Origin: Hoeflea sp.
GTDB taxonomy: Bacteria; Pseudomonadota; Alphaproteobacteria; Rhizobiales; Rhizobiaceae
DNA: 64,000 bases
Assembly: GCA_019084245.1 (NCBI GenBank)
Contig: JAHRFE010000040.1
Location: 1-64,000 of the forward strand
Direction: 5' to 3'
Position 1 is the stretch's first letter. Each line of letters opens with the position of its first letter. The notes below the pieces were generated by a model. That model was not told the DNA's origin. It saw only the letters and a list, made by a program, of their open reading frames with translations, and ran no database searches. The position numbers and the translations under genes were made by a program. Positions 1 to 9,746 of this stretch are shown piece after piece.

Positions 1-580
1 CGGACATGCCGCGCTCGATGCGAACTCCCCGGGCGATCCCGCCTCAGGGGGCCGGCATCACCCAAGAGCGCGCGCAGGGTCCGTGCCGGAATTCGCGCCC
101 AAAGCAGCTCCCGCGGATCGAGTCCCGACCCGCGGCCGGGGCAACCCGGGCGAAAGGCCCTGAAGAGGGGCGGGTGGATAAGCCGACTTTCGCGTGTTTG
201 CGAGGCCGACGCCTGTCGGGTGGGGACGCCATCCGGCGAGTTCCGGGCCGCGCGCTGTCAGCGCCACCCCCTTGCCCATGCCGGCTGACACCCGGCATGG
301 GCAGAACACACACTTCCGAAGGCACTGCCCCGCGCGGCCCTCCGGACTGCCATTCCAGCAAACCCCGGCGGCATTTGTCGCGCGGCAATGCGCCCGGCTG
401 CGTAGCGCCCATGACGGCCCGCGCCACCGACCCATGGTTTGGTCATCCCCGGCCCCGGGCGCCACCCTTCGTCTTGCCCTGGGCACTACCCCCTCCGTCT
501 CGCCCCCGGGCGGCAACCTCTCGGTCAATGCTTTGCGCTGTGTTAAATGCGCCGAATACACGGAAAGCTCCGAGGTGGAA
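1..580. other. Gene-free left edge with one strong hairpin
   Basis: Open frames run through this stretch on both strands, but their translations are rich in Pro, Arg and Ala and show no recognisable domain, so I treat them as chance frames in GC-rich DNA. The only clear structure is the hairpin at 273-303. The stretch lies 3' of the chemoreceptor gene. Confidence 0.5.
273..303. terminator. 12-bp perfect hairpin, possible terminator
   Basis: TGCCCATGCCGG at 273-284 pairs perfectly with CCGGCATGGGCA at 292-303 around a 7-nt loop. There is no T-run on either side, so it is not a canonical intrinsic terminator. It lies about 280 bp beyond the stop of the chemoreceptor gene. Confidence 0.35.
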
Positions 581-2425
581 TCAGGCGGCCCTGCTGCGCG
601 CGCCTGATCCATTGCTGGAGAGCTTGAACCGGCCTACCATGTCGCGCAGCTTCGAGGCTTGAGCGGCCAGGCTGGCGGTTGACTGGGTTGCACCCTCGAT
701 CATCGAGACGTTCTTCGTGGTCACCTGTTCCAGGCCTTCAAGCGCGTGATTGACCGACTTCACGCCACCCGCCTGTTCATGGGAAGCCGACGTGATGGCA
801 TCCATGTGGCCATTGATGTCGACGATCAGTCCGCTGATCCGCTGCAAGGCCTCGCCGACTTCGCGAACATGCTCCACGCCGCCGTCCACTTCGCTGGAGG
901 ACCTGGCGATCAGTTCGCGGATCTCCTTGGCGGCATCGGATGACCGGCCAGCCAGCGCACGCACTTCCTGCGCAACCACCGCAAAGCCTCTGCCCGCCTC
1001 GCCGGCGCGCGCGGCTTCAACCCCGGCATTGAGGGCGAGCAGGTTGGTCTGGAAAGCGATTTCATCGATAACGCCGATAATGCTGGCGATTTTCTGAGAG
1101 GACTCGTGAATGCGACCCATGGCCTGTTCGGCATTGGTCACCACGGTTTCCGACCTGTGGGCACTCTCGTTGGCCGCTGCGGCGACCGCTCTCGCTTCGG
1201 TCACCCGGTCGGACGTCGTCTTGACATTGGTGGTGATCTGGCCGAGCGCCACGGAGGTTTCGACAAGTGAAGCGGATTGCTGTTCGGTCCGTCCCGCCAG
1301 TTCTTCGATGCTCCTGGATATGTGGCTTGAGCCTGTGTCGATGGTGCCTGCGGTATCGTGAATGGCGGCCAAGGTCTGTCCCAGTTGCTCCACCGAGACA
1401 TTGAAATCCGCCCTGAGCGCTTCGAACTCGGGCGCGAAAGCCTGATCAAGGCGCGTGGAGAGGTCTCCGCTTGCCAGCCGTTGCAATCCATCCGCGAGAC
1501 CGGAGGTGGCAATTCTCAGCCGCTCCGCGGCGGCGGCTTCGGCTTTTTCCTGGGCGGCAATGCGATGTGCTTCAACCGCCTCGCGCTGCTGCTCGGCGCC
1601 ATCTTCGAGCTTCTTCTTTTCGACAAACGCTGCGCGGAACACTTCAAGCGCGCGGGCCAGGGCGCCAATCTCGTCGCGCCGCTCATCCAGCCCGGTGGGC
1701 ACAGTGGTGTCGCCGCCGGCCAGGCGGCTGGTCGCGGTTTCGAGACGGCGGAGCGGCAAGAGCGTGGTCAGGCGCAGCATCGCCATGATCAGGCCGAGCG
1801 TGACCGCAATGGTTGCGGCGCCGGTCATGACGTGGTTCCATATCCCGGCATTGAAGGCTGCGAATTCGGGCGCGAGGTTGATCGAGGCGCTGTAGGCGCC
1901 AAGAATCTCACCCTCCCCGATGTCCATCATCCCTGTGTGGCACCCGGCGCACCGTTCATCGGCCGCACTTCCTTCTCCCAGAACCACAGGCCGCGAAAGC
2001 CGCAACCCTACTCCGTCGACAACCACCTGACGCTCTTTGCTGTCCAGGGCAGCCCTGTCGATCCGATCCAGCGCCGGAAGCTCCGGTTCGCCCATTTCCT
2101 GCTGGAATGACGTGATCTTGTCGGCCATCACGACCCAGATGTCGATGTCAGTGTTGGACTGGGAAAACATCTCCATGGTGCCGTTGAGTGTTTCAACCGC
2201 CGGATCGCCGTCTTCCATCTGGCCGCGATTGACCATCGCCTGCACATGAACCGCTTCAAGCATGTCCAGCGCCGCATTGCCGCGCAACTTGCCGTCATGA
2301 ACGATCCGTTGCCAATTGTTGTTAAGGTCGAAGGAAACCTTGATGGTCTCGGCGGCGATGAGCACGATGGCGACGCCGGCCAGGATCTGGACGGTCAGGG
2401 GGAGTCGTCTGACAAAAGAAAACAT
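581..2425 (-). CDS. Methyl-accepting chemotaxis protein with periplasmic CxxCH motif
   Basis: A 614-residue chemoreceptor. A first membrane helix at about residues 11-27 is followed by a periplasmic sensor of about 170 residues, a second helix near 200-220, a HAMP segment near 222-270 and the conserved cytoplasmic hairpin (FQTNLLALNAGVEAARAGEA). Receptors of this class pass ligand or redox signals to CheA/CheW. The periplasmic domain carries Cys159-Ala-Gly-Cys162-His163, a c-type haem attachment motif, just before the second helix. Covalent haem and redox or gas sensing are therefore likely, but that is inference. No che genes lie nearby, so it appears to be an orphan receptor. Confidence 0.9.
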   Translation of the reverse strand: MFSFVRRLPLTVQILAGVAIVLIAAETIKVSFDLNNNWQRIVHDGKLRGNAALDMLEAVHVQAMVNRGQMEDGDPAVETLNGTMEMFSQSNTDIDIWVVMADKITSFQQEMGEPELPALDRIDRAALDSKERQVVVDGVGLRLSRPVVLGEGSAADERCAGCHTGMMDIGEGEILGAYSASINLAPEFAAFNAGIWNHVMTGAATIAVTLGLIMAMLRLTTLLPLRRLETATSRLAGGDTTVPTGLDERRDEIGALARALEVFRAAFVEKKKLEDGAEQQREAVEAHRIAAQEKAEAAAAERLRIATSGLADGLQRLASGDLSTRLDQAFAPEFEALRADFNVSVEQLGQTLAAIHDTAGTIDTGSSHISRSIEELAGRTEQQSASLVETSVALGQITTNVKTTSDRVTEARAVAAAANESAHRSETVVTNAEQAMGRIHESSQKIASIIGVIDEIAFQTNLLALNAGVEAARAGEAGRGFAVVAQEVRALAGRSSDAAKEIRELIARSSSEVDGGVEHVREVGEALQRISGLIVDINGHMDAITSASHEQAGGVKSVNHALEGLEQVTTKNVSMIEGATQSTASLAAQASKLRDMVGRFKLSSNGSGARSRAA

Positions 2426-2613
2426 GTAGGTCTACCCGCACAAAACGATGTTGCTGGACCGGACGCGATGAGAACCGGAACTGTCTATTGGGGGCGCTTC
2501 TTCCTTACACGTTTCTGATTAATGACGGCTAAACGGGAATCCGTACAAATTGTCTTTTCGGGCATCACGAGGACGGGGGTCTCACCGAGAGGCGGCCCGG
2601 GCTGCCAGCAGGT

Positions 2614-3855
2614 TCAGGCGCCTTTGCCGAACCGCTTCTCGATATAGTCGGCGACCATCGCCTGGAAATCACCGGCGATGTTCGGGCCGCGGAGTGTCGC
2701 GGCCTTCTTGCCGTCGATGAAGATCGGCGCCGCCGGGCTTTCGCCGGTGCCTGGCAGCGAGATGCCAATGTCGGCATGCTTGGATTCGCCGGGTCCGTTG
2801 ACGATGCAACCCATGACGGCCACCTGCAGACCCTCGACGCCGGGATACTTGTCGCGCCAAAGCGGCATGTTGCGCCTCAAATCGTCCTCGATGGTGCGGG
2901 CCAGTTGCTGGAACACGGTCGAGGTGGTGCGGCCGCAGCCGGGGCAGGCGGCAACCACCGGCACGAATTGCCGGAAGCCCATAACCTGCAGCAGTTCCTG
3001 GGCAACGATGACCTCGCGAGTGCGGTCGCCACCGGGTTCCGGTGTGAGGGAGACCCTTATGGTGTCGCCGATTCCGGCTTGAAGAACGATGCCCATGGCG
3101 GCCGATGAGGCGACGATGCCCTTCGACCCCATCCCGGCTTCGGTCAGGCCCAGATGCAGCGCGTGGTCGGAGCGGCGGGCGAGTTCGGAATAGACCGCGA
3201 TCAGGTCCTGCACCTGGCTCACCTTGGCCGAGAGGATGATGCGGTTGCGCGCAAGCCCTGTTTCCTCGGCAAGGGCTGCCGAATGCAGCGCGGACTGGAT
3301 GATGGCTTCGCGGGTGACGTCGCGGGCCGAGAGCGGCGAGCCGTTGGCGGCGTTCTCGTCCATCAGCCGGGTCAAGAGCACCTGGTCGAGCGAGCCCCAG
3401 TTGACGCCGATGCGCACGGGCTTGCCGTAGCGGATGGCCATCTCGACGATTTCGATGAACTGGCGGTCCTTCTTGTCCTTGAAACCGACATTGCCGGGAT
3501 TGATGCGGTACTTGGCCAGCGCCTCGGCGCAGGCCGGGTGATCGGCAAGCAGCGTGTGGCCGATATAGTGGAAATCGCCCACCAGCGGCACATCAAGCCC
3601 CAGCCGTTCCAGCCGCTCTCGGATTTTCGGCACGGCTGCGGCGCTTTCGTTGCGGTCGACAGTGATCCGGACAATTTCCGAGCCGGCCCGATGGAGCGCC
3701 GCGACCTGGGCGACGGTGCCGTCGATATCGGCGGTGTCGGTGTTGGTCATCGACTGCACCACCACTGGCGCGCCGCCGCCGACCAAGACGCCGCCGACAT
3801 CGACGGCAACGCTTGCGCGGCGGGTTTCGGGCACAACAAAGGGAGAAAGGGTCAT
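2614..3855 (-). CDS. ispG: 4-hydroxy-3-methylbut-2-enyl diphosphate synthase IspG (GcpE)
   Basis: IspG is the 4Fe-4S enzyme of the non-mevalonate isoprenoid pathway that converts MEcPP to HMBPP. The N-terminal part is a TIM barrel ([15 protein letters not shown], then the RINPGNVG motif). The C-terminal iron-sulfur domain has CPGC and CIVNGPGE. The start at 3855 (MTLSPFVV) is preferred over an in-frame codon 35 residues upstream, because GAGG lies 5 nt before it and it gives the usual length of 413 residues. It stands alone between a chemoreceptor and tspO. Confidence 0.95.
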   Translation of the reverse strand: MTLSPFVVPETRRASVAVDVGGVLVGGGAPVVVQSMTNTDTADIDGTVAQVAALHRAGSEIVRITVDRNESAAAVPKIRERLERLGLDVPLVGDFHYIGHTLLADHPACAEALAKYRINPGNVGFKDKKDRQFIEIVEMAIRYGKPVRIGVNWGSLDQVLLTRLMDENAANGSPLSARDVTREAIIQSALHSAALAEETGLARNRIILSAKVSQVQDLIAVYSELARRSDHALHLGLTEAGMGSKGIVASSAAMGIVLQAGIGDTIRVSLTPEPGGDRTREVIVAQELLQVMGFRQFVPVVAACPGCGRTTSTVFQQLARTIEDDLRRNMPLWRDKYPGVEGLQVAVMGCIVNGPGESKHADIGISLPGTGESPAAPIFIDGKKAATLRGPNIAGDFQAMVADYIEKRFGKGA

Positions 3856-4026
3856 AAAAAACCTCGGATCAATTTCCGCCACGGGCCGCGATGGCTGATA
3901 CTGACACTTACCTAGAACGCGATTTTGGGAAAGGGAAGCCCGCTGTTGTTCGGCAGGCACGAGTTTGCGTCGGAAAGCCCAGCCAGTCCGGTCATGGGCC
4001 GGCCGGACACATCAGGCGCAGCGTTA

Positions 4027-4482
4027 TCAGCCGGGCACGGTTTCGGGATTGAGACGCCAGACCGCCCGGTTCAGCGTCGCCGCGGTGGCGACCCAGACGG
4101 CGTAGGGCACGAACAGCAGGGCTGCCAGTTGAGACACCTGGCTCGCGAAAGCGATATAGGCGACGATGGTGACAAACAGGGCGCACACATCGATAAAGGC
4201 CAGATCCATCCGCCGCTGGCCGAAGAACAGCCAGGACCAGGCCGCGTTGAACACCAGCTGCAGCAGCCAGAGCGCCATCGCCACGCCCATGCCGGCGGCC
4301 TCCCAGACCAACCAGCCTGAAACGCCAATGGAGATAAAAAGGATGCTCCAGACCACCGGGAAAGCCCAGTTGGGCGGCGTCCAGGGCGGGCGGCGCAAGG
4401 ACTGATACCAGTCGCCTGGTTTGAAAATGGCGCCGCTTGAGGCTGTCGCGAACACGAGAATGGCGATGATGATGGCGGACAT
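4027..4482 (-). CDS. tspO: TspO/MBR family tryptophan-rich sensory protein
   Basis: A 151-residue integral membrane protein of the translocator-protein family, with five predicted helices and the family signature around WYQSLRRPPWTPPNWAFPVVW. Bacterial TspO binds porphyrins and in Rhodobacter and Sinorhizobium influences stress or pigment responses. The start at 4482 has GGAG at good spacing. Longer in-frame extensions would add 28 residues unlike the family. No tetrapyrrole genes are adjacent. Confidence 0.93.
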   Translation of the reverse strand: MSAIIIAILVFATASSGAIFKPGDWYQSLRRPPWTPPNWAFPVVWSILFISIGVSGWLVWEAAGMGVAMALWLLQLVFNAAWSWLFFGQRRMDLAFIDVCALFVTIVAYIAFASQVSQLAALLFVPYAVWVATAATLNRAVWRLNPETVPG

Positions 4483-4765
4483 TTCGCGCTCCAGAACCGG
4501 TTCAGCGGTGGGACAAGATCCGACGCTGCGGCAAACCCAAAGCCGGGGTACACACCACAGCAGCATAATGCAATGTAGGGACTGCCGGTGGAATTGCCAG
4601 TGCCAGGCTCAGTCCGGCGGAAACCCGCGACCGTGACCACTTCTAAGGCGAGCATTGGCGGCATTGCGGATTTCAGTGAACCGGATCATGATGGTTTGAT
4701 GGCGATTTCCCTATGGGTCGGGGTGACCCATGGGGAAATGGAGGGAGCCAAAGAGGGAGGCTATC

Positions 4766-5587
4766 ATGACAAACAATGCGACCGGCAACACGACCGGCCA
4801 CCCCACCAGGTTGGCGGGAGACGGCCCGGTGGGCGCGCCGATGCTTCGCGCCATTTCGATGGAGGACGTGAAGGCGAGCCTCAGGGAAGGCTGGGGGGAT
4901 TTCCTGGCCCATCCCGGATTTGGATTGTTCTTCGGCGGCATCTACTTGCTCGGAGGTTGGGCTATCCTCGGATTTCTCAGCAGCATCGGGGCGCCATGGA
5001 TGATCATTCCGCTGGCGATTGGATTTCCGCTGCTCGGTCCCTTTGTCGCGGTAGGGCTCTATGAAATCAGCCGCAGACGTCATGCGGGCGAACCGGTTAC
5101 CCGCAAGGGGGTCCTGGCGCAGGTTTTCCATCAGCGCGAACGCCAACTCGGCTGGATGGCCTTTGTCGTCATGTTCATTTTCTGGATATGGGTTTACCAG
5201 GTACGGCTGCTGCTTGCGCTGTTCCTGGGGTTCAAGTCGTTCTCGAGCTGGGAGCGCTTTACCGATATCGTTCTGTATACGCCGGAAGGCTGGGGGTTCC
5301 TGGCGGTCGGCACGCTTGTCGGCGGGTTTCTGGCGCTGGTGCTGTTTTCGACCACGGTGATCTCCCTGCCGATGCTGGCCGCGCGTGAGGTCGATTTCGT
5401 CACCGCAATGATCACCAGCGTCTCGGCGGTGGTGAAAAACCCGGTGCCGCTGCTCACATTCGGATTCATCGTCGGGGTGTCCACGCTTGCGGCTTTGCTG
5501 CCGGCCTTTCTTGGGCTGCTGGTGGTGCTGCCGGTGCTTGGGCACGCCACCTGGCATCTCTACAGGCGGGCAACGTCGCCGGGGTAG
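4766..5587 (+). CDS. DUF2189 family integral membrane protein
   Basis: A 273-residue protein with about six hydrophobic segments after a soluble N-terminus. The pattern AISMEDVKASLREGWGDFLAHPGFGLFFGG followed by paired helices is that of DUF2189 proteins, which are common in alphaproteobacteria and often lie near cytochrome genes. The function is unknown. The start at 4766 is chosen because GAGGGAGG lies directly upstream (4753-4760). It converges with the ArsR gene, with only 7 bp between the stops. Confidence 0.8.
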   Translation: MTNNATGNTTGHPTRLAGDGPVGAPMLRAISMEDVKASLREGWGDFLAHPGFGLFFGGIYLLGGWAILGFLSSIGAPWMIIPLAIGFPLLGPFVAVGLYEISRRRHAGEPVTRKGVLAQVFHQRERQLGWMAFVVMFIFWIWVYQVRLLLALFLGFKSFSSWERFTDIVLYTPEGWGFLAVGTLVGGFLALVLFSTTVISLPMLAAREVDFVTAMITSVSAVVKNPVPLLTFGFIVGVSTLAALLPAFLGLLVVLPVLGHATWHLYRRATSPG

Positions 5588-5594
5588 AGCTGGA

Positions 5595-5924
5595 TCAGGA
5601 GCAGGAAATCTGCTGGATGACCGGCTGGCAGAGATCAGGCTTGCCGCCGCAGCAATCCTCCAGCAGAAAGCCGAGCAGGCCGCTGATGCCGGCATGATCG
5701 GCATGGTAGCGGACATTTCGACCGTCGCGGATGCGGCGGACCAGTCCTGCCTTGAGCAGGATTCCGAGATTGGTCGACATGGTGTTCTGGCGCACGCCGA
5801 GGCGCTCGCCGATTTCGCCCGACGCCAGGCCTTCGGGTCCAGCGGACACAAGAAGCCGGAACACGGCTAACCGTGTTTCCTGGCTCAGGGCCGAGAATGC
5901 GTCCAGTGCAGATTGCTGATCCAT
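5595..5924 (-). CDS. ArsR family winged-helix regulator
   Basis: A 109-residue repressor. The helix-turn-helix lies about residues 30-75 (LASGEIGERLGVRQNTMSTNL), and the C-terminus carries Cys-Cys and further cysteines (EDCCGGKPDLCQP), as in many arsenite-responsive ArsR proteins of rhizobia. Those cysteines suggest metalloid sensing. No arsenic resistance genes are next to it, so the target is open. It is not co-directional with either flanking gene. Confidence 0.85.
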   Translation of the reverse strand: MDQQSALDAFSALSQETRLAVFRLLVSAGPEGLASGEIGERLGVRQNTMSTNLGILLKAGLVRRIRDGRNVRYHADHAGISGLLGFLLEDCCGGKPDLCQPVIQQISCS

Positions 5925-5984
5925 GGGAAATGGGTATTGGATGACGCGGATTTGCGCAAGTCCGCGCCGATTGGCGTGACAGGC

Positions 5985-6830
5985 TTAGCGTCCCGGCAGA
6001 TTGTTCCAGTGAATGTTTTCCAGCGTCTGCATGCGCGCCCTTGCATTGTCGGACTGGGCGCGTGAGACGCGATCGATCAGCGCCTCGGCGAGCGCCAGCA
6101 TAGCCACGCTTGAATCCCATGTGCGATTGGCGTCGACGACACAAGGAAGCACCACACGGGCGGAGCGGGCAATCGGCGACAACCAGGGGTCGGTGATCAG
6201 CAGAATGCGGGCCTTGCGCTCGACCAGCAATTCTCCAAGCCTTACCAGATCAGACTGATAGCGGCGAATGTCGAACAGCACAGCCACGTCGCCAGGCCGC
6301 ACATCAAGCAACTGGTCGCGCCAGGTGGAGGTCTGTCCGTCGAAATGCCTGACATTGGGACGGATGATCCGCAGATGCGCGGCCATATAGGCGGCGATGG
6401 CGTCGGTGAACCGGCCTCCCAGGAAATAGCAGGCGGACTTGTGGTCCGAAAGCAGCTCGCAGGCGGCCTCGAATTCGCTTTCGGGAACGGCCTTTGCGGT
6501 GGCTTCAAGATTGGCGGCAATATCGGCGAAGCTTGTCCGGAGCGCCGGATTGTCGGTCAGCGGTCCGGTGCTGCGCGCGCGCTCGAGCGGCGACATTAGC
6601 TGCGCCTGCACGTCAGCGCGCAGCACGCGCTGGAAATCGGGATAGGACTCGAACCCCAGCCGCGCGACAAAGCGCAGCACCGTCGGCGCCGAGGTTCCCG
6701 CAAGTGCCGCGAGTTCGGCGATCGTCGACAGGCCGATGCTCGGGTAGTTCGCCAGAAACGCATGAGCGACCTTTTTCTCGGCGCCGGGCAACGTTCCGAG
6801 TGCTGCCTGAATCTGTTCTCGTATCGCCAT
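5985..6830 (-). CDS. MurR/RpiR family transcriptional regulator
   Basis: A 281-residue regulator with an N-terminal HTH_6 domain (about residues 1-80; STIAELAALAGTSAPTVLRFVARLGFESYPDF) and a C-terminal SIS domain (about 125-260), which usually binds a phosphosugar or a related small molecule. It is divergent from the N-formylglutamate amidohydrolase/TRAP operon, across a gap of about 130 bp. It is therefore the natural candidate to control that operon. The identity of its effector is not visible. Confidence 0.9.
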   Translation of the reverse strand: MAIREQIQAALGTLPGAEKKVAHAFLANYPSIGLSTIAELAALAGTSAPTVLRFVARLGFESYPDFQRVLRADVQAQLMSPLERARSTGPLTDNPALRTSFADIAANLEATAKAVPESEFEAACELLSDHKSACYFLGGRFTDAIAAYMAAHLRIIRPNVRHFDGQTSTWRDQLLDVRPGDVAVLFDIRRYQSDLVRLGELLVERKARILLITDPWLSPIARSARVVLPCVVDANRTWDSSVAMLALAEALIDRVSRAQSDNARARMQTLENIHWNNLPGR

Positions 6831-6959
6831 GGGTCTCTCCGGTCCGGTGGTTTCGCGCAGCGTTATAAAAATTACAGTATTGACATCGATCGGGCAATCC
6901 TAATCAATGTTACGAAAGTGGCGGATCCACGCCGCAGCTGCCGGGGAGCAGACGTAACA

Positions 6960-7754
6960 GTGCAAGGCGACAGGCTGATTGAAGCATCAGAAGGTCCGGC
7001 GTTTGCCGTTCGCCGTCCCGGCGGGGCGAGCGAGGTGGTGCTGGTATGCGAACATGCGTCCAGGACCATGCCCAAGGCGCTCGGCACGCTGGGGCTGGAT
7101 CAGGCGGCGCTTGAAAGCCATATCGCCTGGGATATCGGCGCCATGGGCGTGGCCGAGCGTCTGTCCGATCTTCTCGACGCGACGCTCATCTCTCAGCGGT
7201 TTTCGCGCCTCGCCTATGATTGCAACCGCCCGCCCGAATCAGCCGACGCCTATCCGGAGCGGAGCGAGGTGTTCGAGGTGCCCGGCAACAGGGCACTTGA
7301 CCTTGGCGATCGCTCGCGCCGCACGGCGGCGCTGTATGATCCGTTTCATCGGGCCATCGAAACGGTTCTTGACGAACGGACGACGCAAGGCCGCGCGGTG
7401 GTGCTGGTGACGGTTCATTCGTTCACCCCGGTCTATTTCGGCAAGTCGCGCGACGGGTTTCTCGGCATCCTGCATGATGAAGACAGCCGCCTGGCCGATG
7501 CGATGCTCGACGCTGCCGCTGCGGCGCAGCTGGAGCGGGTCAGCAGGAACTATCCCTACGGTCCCGAAGACGGGGTGACGCACACGCTCAAGCGGCATGG
7601 ATTGACCCGGCAAATCGGCAACGTCATGCTGGAAATCCGCAATGATCTCATATCCGCTGAAGCAGGCCAGCTCGTATGGGCCGAACGGATAGCGGGGCTG
7701 TTGCGGGTTGCGCTTGAACGCCTGACCGATGAAGGAGGACGCCGCCATGCGTGA
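6960..7754 (+). CDS. N-formylglutamate amidohydrolase family protein
   Basis: A 264-residue zinc amidohydrolase of the HutG2 type (LVCEHASRTMP, SRLAYDCNRP, VTVHSFTPVYFGK). Classical members release formate from N-formylglutamate in histidine breakdown, but no hut genes are here. The frame is open further upstream without an ATG. GTG at 6960 with GGGGAG at 6943-6948 starts the protein where family similarity begins, so I chose it. It is the first gene of a TRAP/ligase/dehydrogenase operon, so the natural substrate may be another glutamyl or formyl amide. Confidence 0.85.
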   Translation: MQGDRLIEASEGPAFAVRRPGGASEVVLVCEHASRTMPKALGTLGLDQAALESHIAWDIGAMGVAERLSDLLDATLISQRFSRLAYDCNRPPESADAYPERSEVFEVPGNRALDLGDRSRRTAALYDPFHRAIETVLDERTTQGRAVVLVTVHSFTPVYFGKSRDGFLGILHDEDSRLADAMLDAAAAAQLERVSRNYPYGPEDGVTHTLKRHGLTRQIGNVMLEIRNDLISAEAGQLVWAERIAGLLRVALERLTDEGGRRHA

Positions 7755-7844
7755 TCCCGCCGCTCAGCCGGCCCGGAGCCGCCCGGTTTGCCGGTGCAGC
7801 CTCATGTCGATCGATTGCATTTTTGGTGCGAAAGGCGCGGCGGC

Positions 7845-8372
7845 ATGAAGATCATCGAAACCTATGTCCGAACGGTGGATGCCTTCAACAGGCGGGTCGG
7901 CCGGTTTGCGATGTATCTGATCTTTGCCCTGATGGGCGTGCTGTTCTGGTCCTCGATCTCGAAATATGCCGGCTCGCCGGCGCTGTGGACGCTGGAATTA
8001 GCCCAGTTCATCATGGTCGCCTATTATCTGCTCGGTGGTCCCTATTCGATGCAGATGGGCGATCACGTGCGGATGGACCTGATCTATGGCAACTGGTCGC
8101 CGCGCCGCAAGGCGGCGATTGACGCGGTCACCGTGCTGTTCCTGATCTTCTATCTCTGTGTCCTTCTGTATGGCGGGATCTCGAGCACCACCTACGCCCT
8201 CGAATATGGCGAACGGGCCCATTCGGTCTGGCGGCCCTATATGTGGCCGGTCAAGATGATTGCCGCGTTCGGCATCTTCCTGATGCTGCTGCAGGCAACA
8301 GCCGAACTTCTCCGAGACATTCTTTTTCTGCGTGGCGTCAGCGTCAATCATCAAAGCGAGGCGGGCATTTGA
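7845..8372 (+). CDS. TRAP transporter small permease (DctQ type)
   Basis: A 175-residue four-helix membrane protein (MYLIFALMGVLFWSSISKYA; WTLELAQFIMVAYYLLGG; MGDHVRMDLIY). DctQ subunits pair with the large DctM subunit in sodium-coupled uptake of organic acids and related solutes. The start at 7845 (MKIIETY) is preferred over an upstream in-frame codon that would add 19 non-conserved residues. Its stop overlaps the TTG start of the large subunit. Confidence 0.9.
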   Translation: MKIIETYVRTVDAFNRRVGRFAMYLIFALMGVLFWSSISKYAGSPALWTLELAQFIMVAYYLLGGPYSMQMGDHVRMDLIYGNWSPRRKAAIDAVTVLFLIFYLCVLLYGGISSTTYALEYGERAHSVWRPYMWPVKMIAAFGIFLMLLQATAELLRDILFLRGVSVNHQSEAGI

Positions 8373-9703
8373 GTTACGAACTGATCGCACTCTTCATGTT
8401 CGCCTCGATGATGGCGCTGCTTCTCACCGGGCAGCGGGTGTTTGGCGTCATCGGCGCCGTTGCGGTGATCGCTGCGCTGCCGCTTTGGGGCACCGGTGGC
8501 GTCGAGATCGCGTTTGCGCAATCGATCAAGCTGATGAAGTGGTACCCGCTTCTGACGCTGCCGATGTTCATCTTCATGGGCTACATGCTGTCGGAAAGCC
8601 GGATTGCCGACGATCTCTACCGGATGTTTCACGTCTGGTTCGGCCCGGTTCCGGGCGGTCTCGCAATCGGCACGATCTTCCTGATGGTGGTGATCTCGGC
8701 GATGAACGGACTGTCGGTGGCCGGCATGGCCATCGGCGCGACGATCGCGCTGCCCGAACTGCTCCGGCGCGGCTACGACAAGCTGATGATCACCGGCGTG
8801 GTCCAGGGCGGGGCGTCGCTCGGGATCCTGATTCCGCCGTCGGTGGTGCTGGTGCTCTATGGCATGATCGCGCGCCAGCCGGTGAGCCAGCTCTGGCTGG
8901 CAGGGGTGTTTCCGGGCCTGTTGATGGCCACGCTGTTCATCGTCTATATCGCCGTGCGCTGCCAGCTGCAGCCGCATCTCGGGCCGCCGCTTCCGAAGGC
9001 GGAGCGCGACGCGATCACCTGGAAGCAGAAGATCGGCCTGCTAAGGGCGGGCATCCTGCCGTTCATGATCTTCTTCCTGATGAACGGGCTGTTCCTGATG
9101 GGCTACACCAGCCTGGTCGAGAGCTCCGCCGTGGGGGCCCTGGCCTCGATGGCAGCCGCCCTGATCAAGGGCCGGCTGACGCGCGAGGTGATGGAAAACG
9201 TGATGCGCAAGACGCTCGGCATCTCCTGCATGTTCATGTGGATCATCCTCGCCGCGCTCTGCTTCGGCGCGGTGTTCGATGGTCTGGGCGCAGTGCGGGC
9301 GATCGAGAATTTCTTCCTCGGGCAGCTCGGTCTGGAGCCCTGGCACGTGCTCATCCTGATGCAGCTGAGCTTCTTGCTGATGGGGACCTTCCTCGATGAC
9401 ACGGCCATGCTGGTGATCGTGGCGCCGCTTTACGTGCCGCTCGTCGCGGTACTCGGTTTTGATCTGGTCTGGTACGGCATCCTCTACACCATCACCTGCC
9501 AGATCGCCTATATGACGCCGCCCTTCGGCTATAATCTGTTCCTGATGCGCGCCATGGCGCCGCCGGAGATCAGGCTGCGTGATATTTACCTCTCCGTCAT
9601 TCCCTTCGTCGCGGTCATGCTGCTCACATTGGTGATCGTGATGATGTTCCCGGAACTGGCATTGTGGCTGCCTGAGCAGTTCCAGGGCAAACTTCGAGGC
9701 TGA
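8369..9703 (+). CDS. TRAP transporter large permease (DctM type)
   Basis: A 444-residue permease with about twelve hydrophobic segments and DctM signatures (MNGLSVAGMAIGATIALPELL; ASLGILIPPSVVLVLYG; ITCQIAYMTPPFGYNLFLM). I place the start at TTG 8369, which overlaps the stop of the small subunit. A purine-rich GCGAGGCGGG lies just upstream, and the known family begins at SYELIALF. It acts with the flanking DctQ and DctP proteins. Confidence 0.9.
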   Translation: MSYELIALFMFASMMALLLTGQRVFGVIGAVAVIAALPLWGTGGVEIAFAQSIKLMKWYPLLTLPMFIFMGYMLSESRIADDLYRMFHVWFGPVPGGLAIGTIFLMVVISAMNGLSVAGMAIGATIALPELLRRGYDKLMITGVVQGGASLGILIPPSVVLVLYGMIARQPVSQLWLAGVFPGLLMATLFIVYIAVRCQLQPHLGPPLPKAERDAITWKQKIGLLRAGILPFMIFFLMNGLFLMGYTSLVESSAVGALASMAAALIKGRLTREVMENVMRKTLGISCMFMWIILAALCFGAVFDGLGAVRAIENFFLGQLGLEPWHVLILMQLSFLLMGTFLDDTAMLVIVAPLYVPLVAVLGFDLVWYGILYTITCQIAYMTPPFGYNLFLMRAMAPPEIRLRDIYLSVIPFVAVMLLTLVIVMMFPELALWLPEQFQGKLRG

Positions 9704-9746
9704 AAATGAGCAGATCAACAGAAGACGAAACCAAAAGGAGAACAGC

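Noticed and set aside
6-662. 218-residue plus-strand frame at the left edge
   Set aside because: Pro/Arg-rich translation without a domain, overlapping the end of the chemoreceptor on the other strand.
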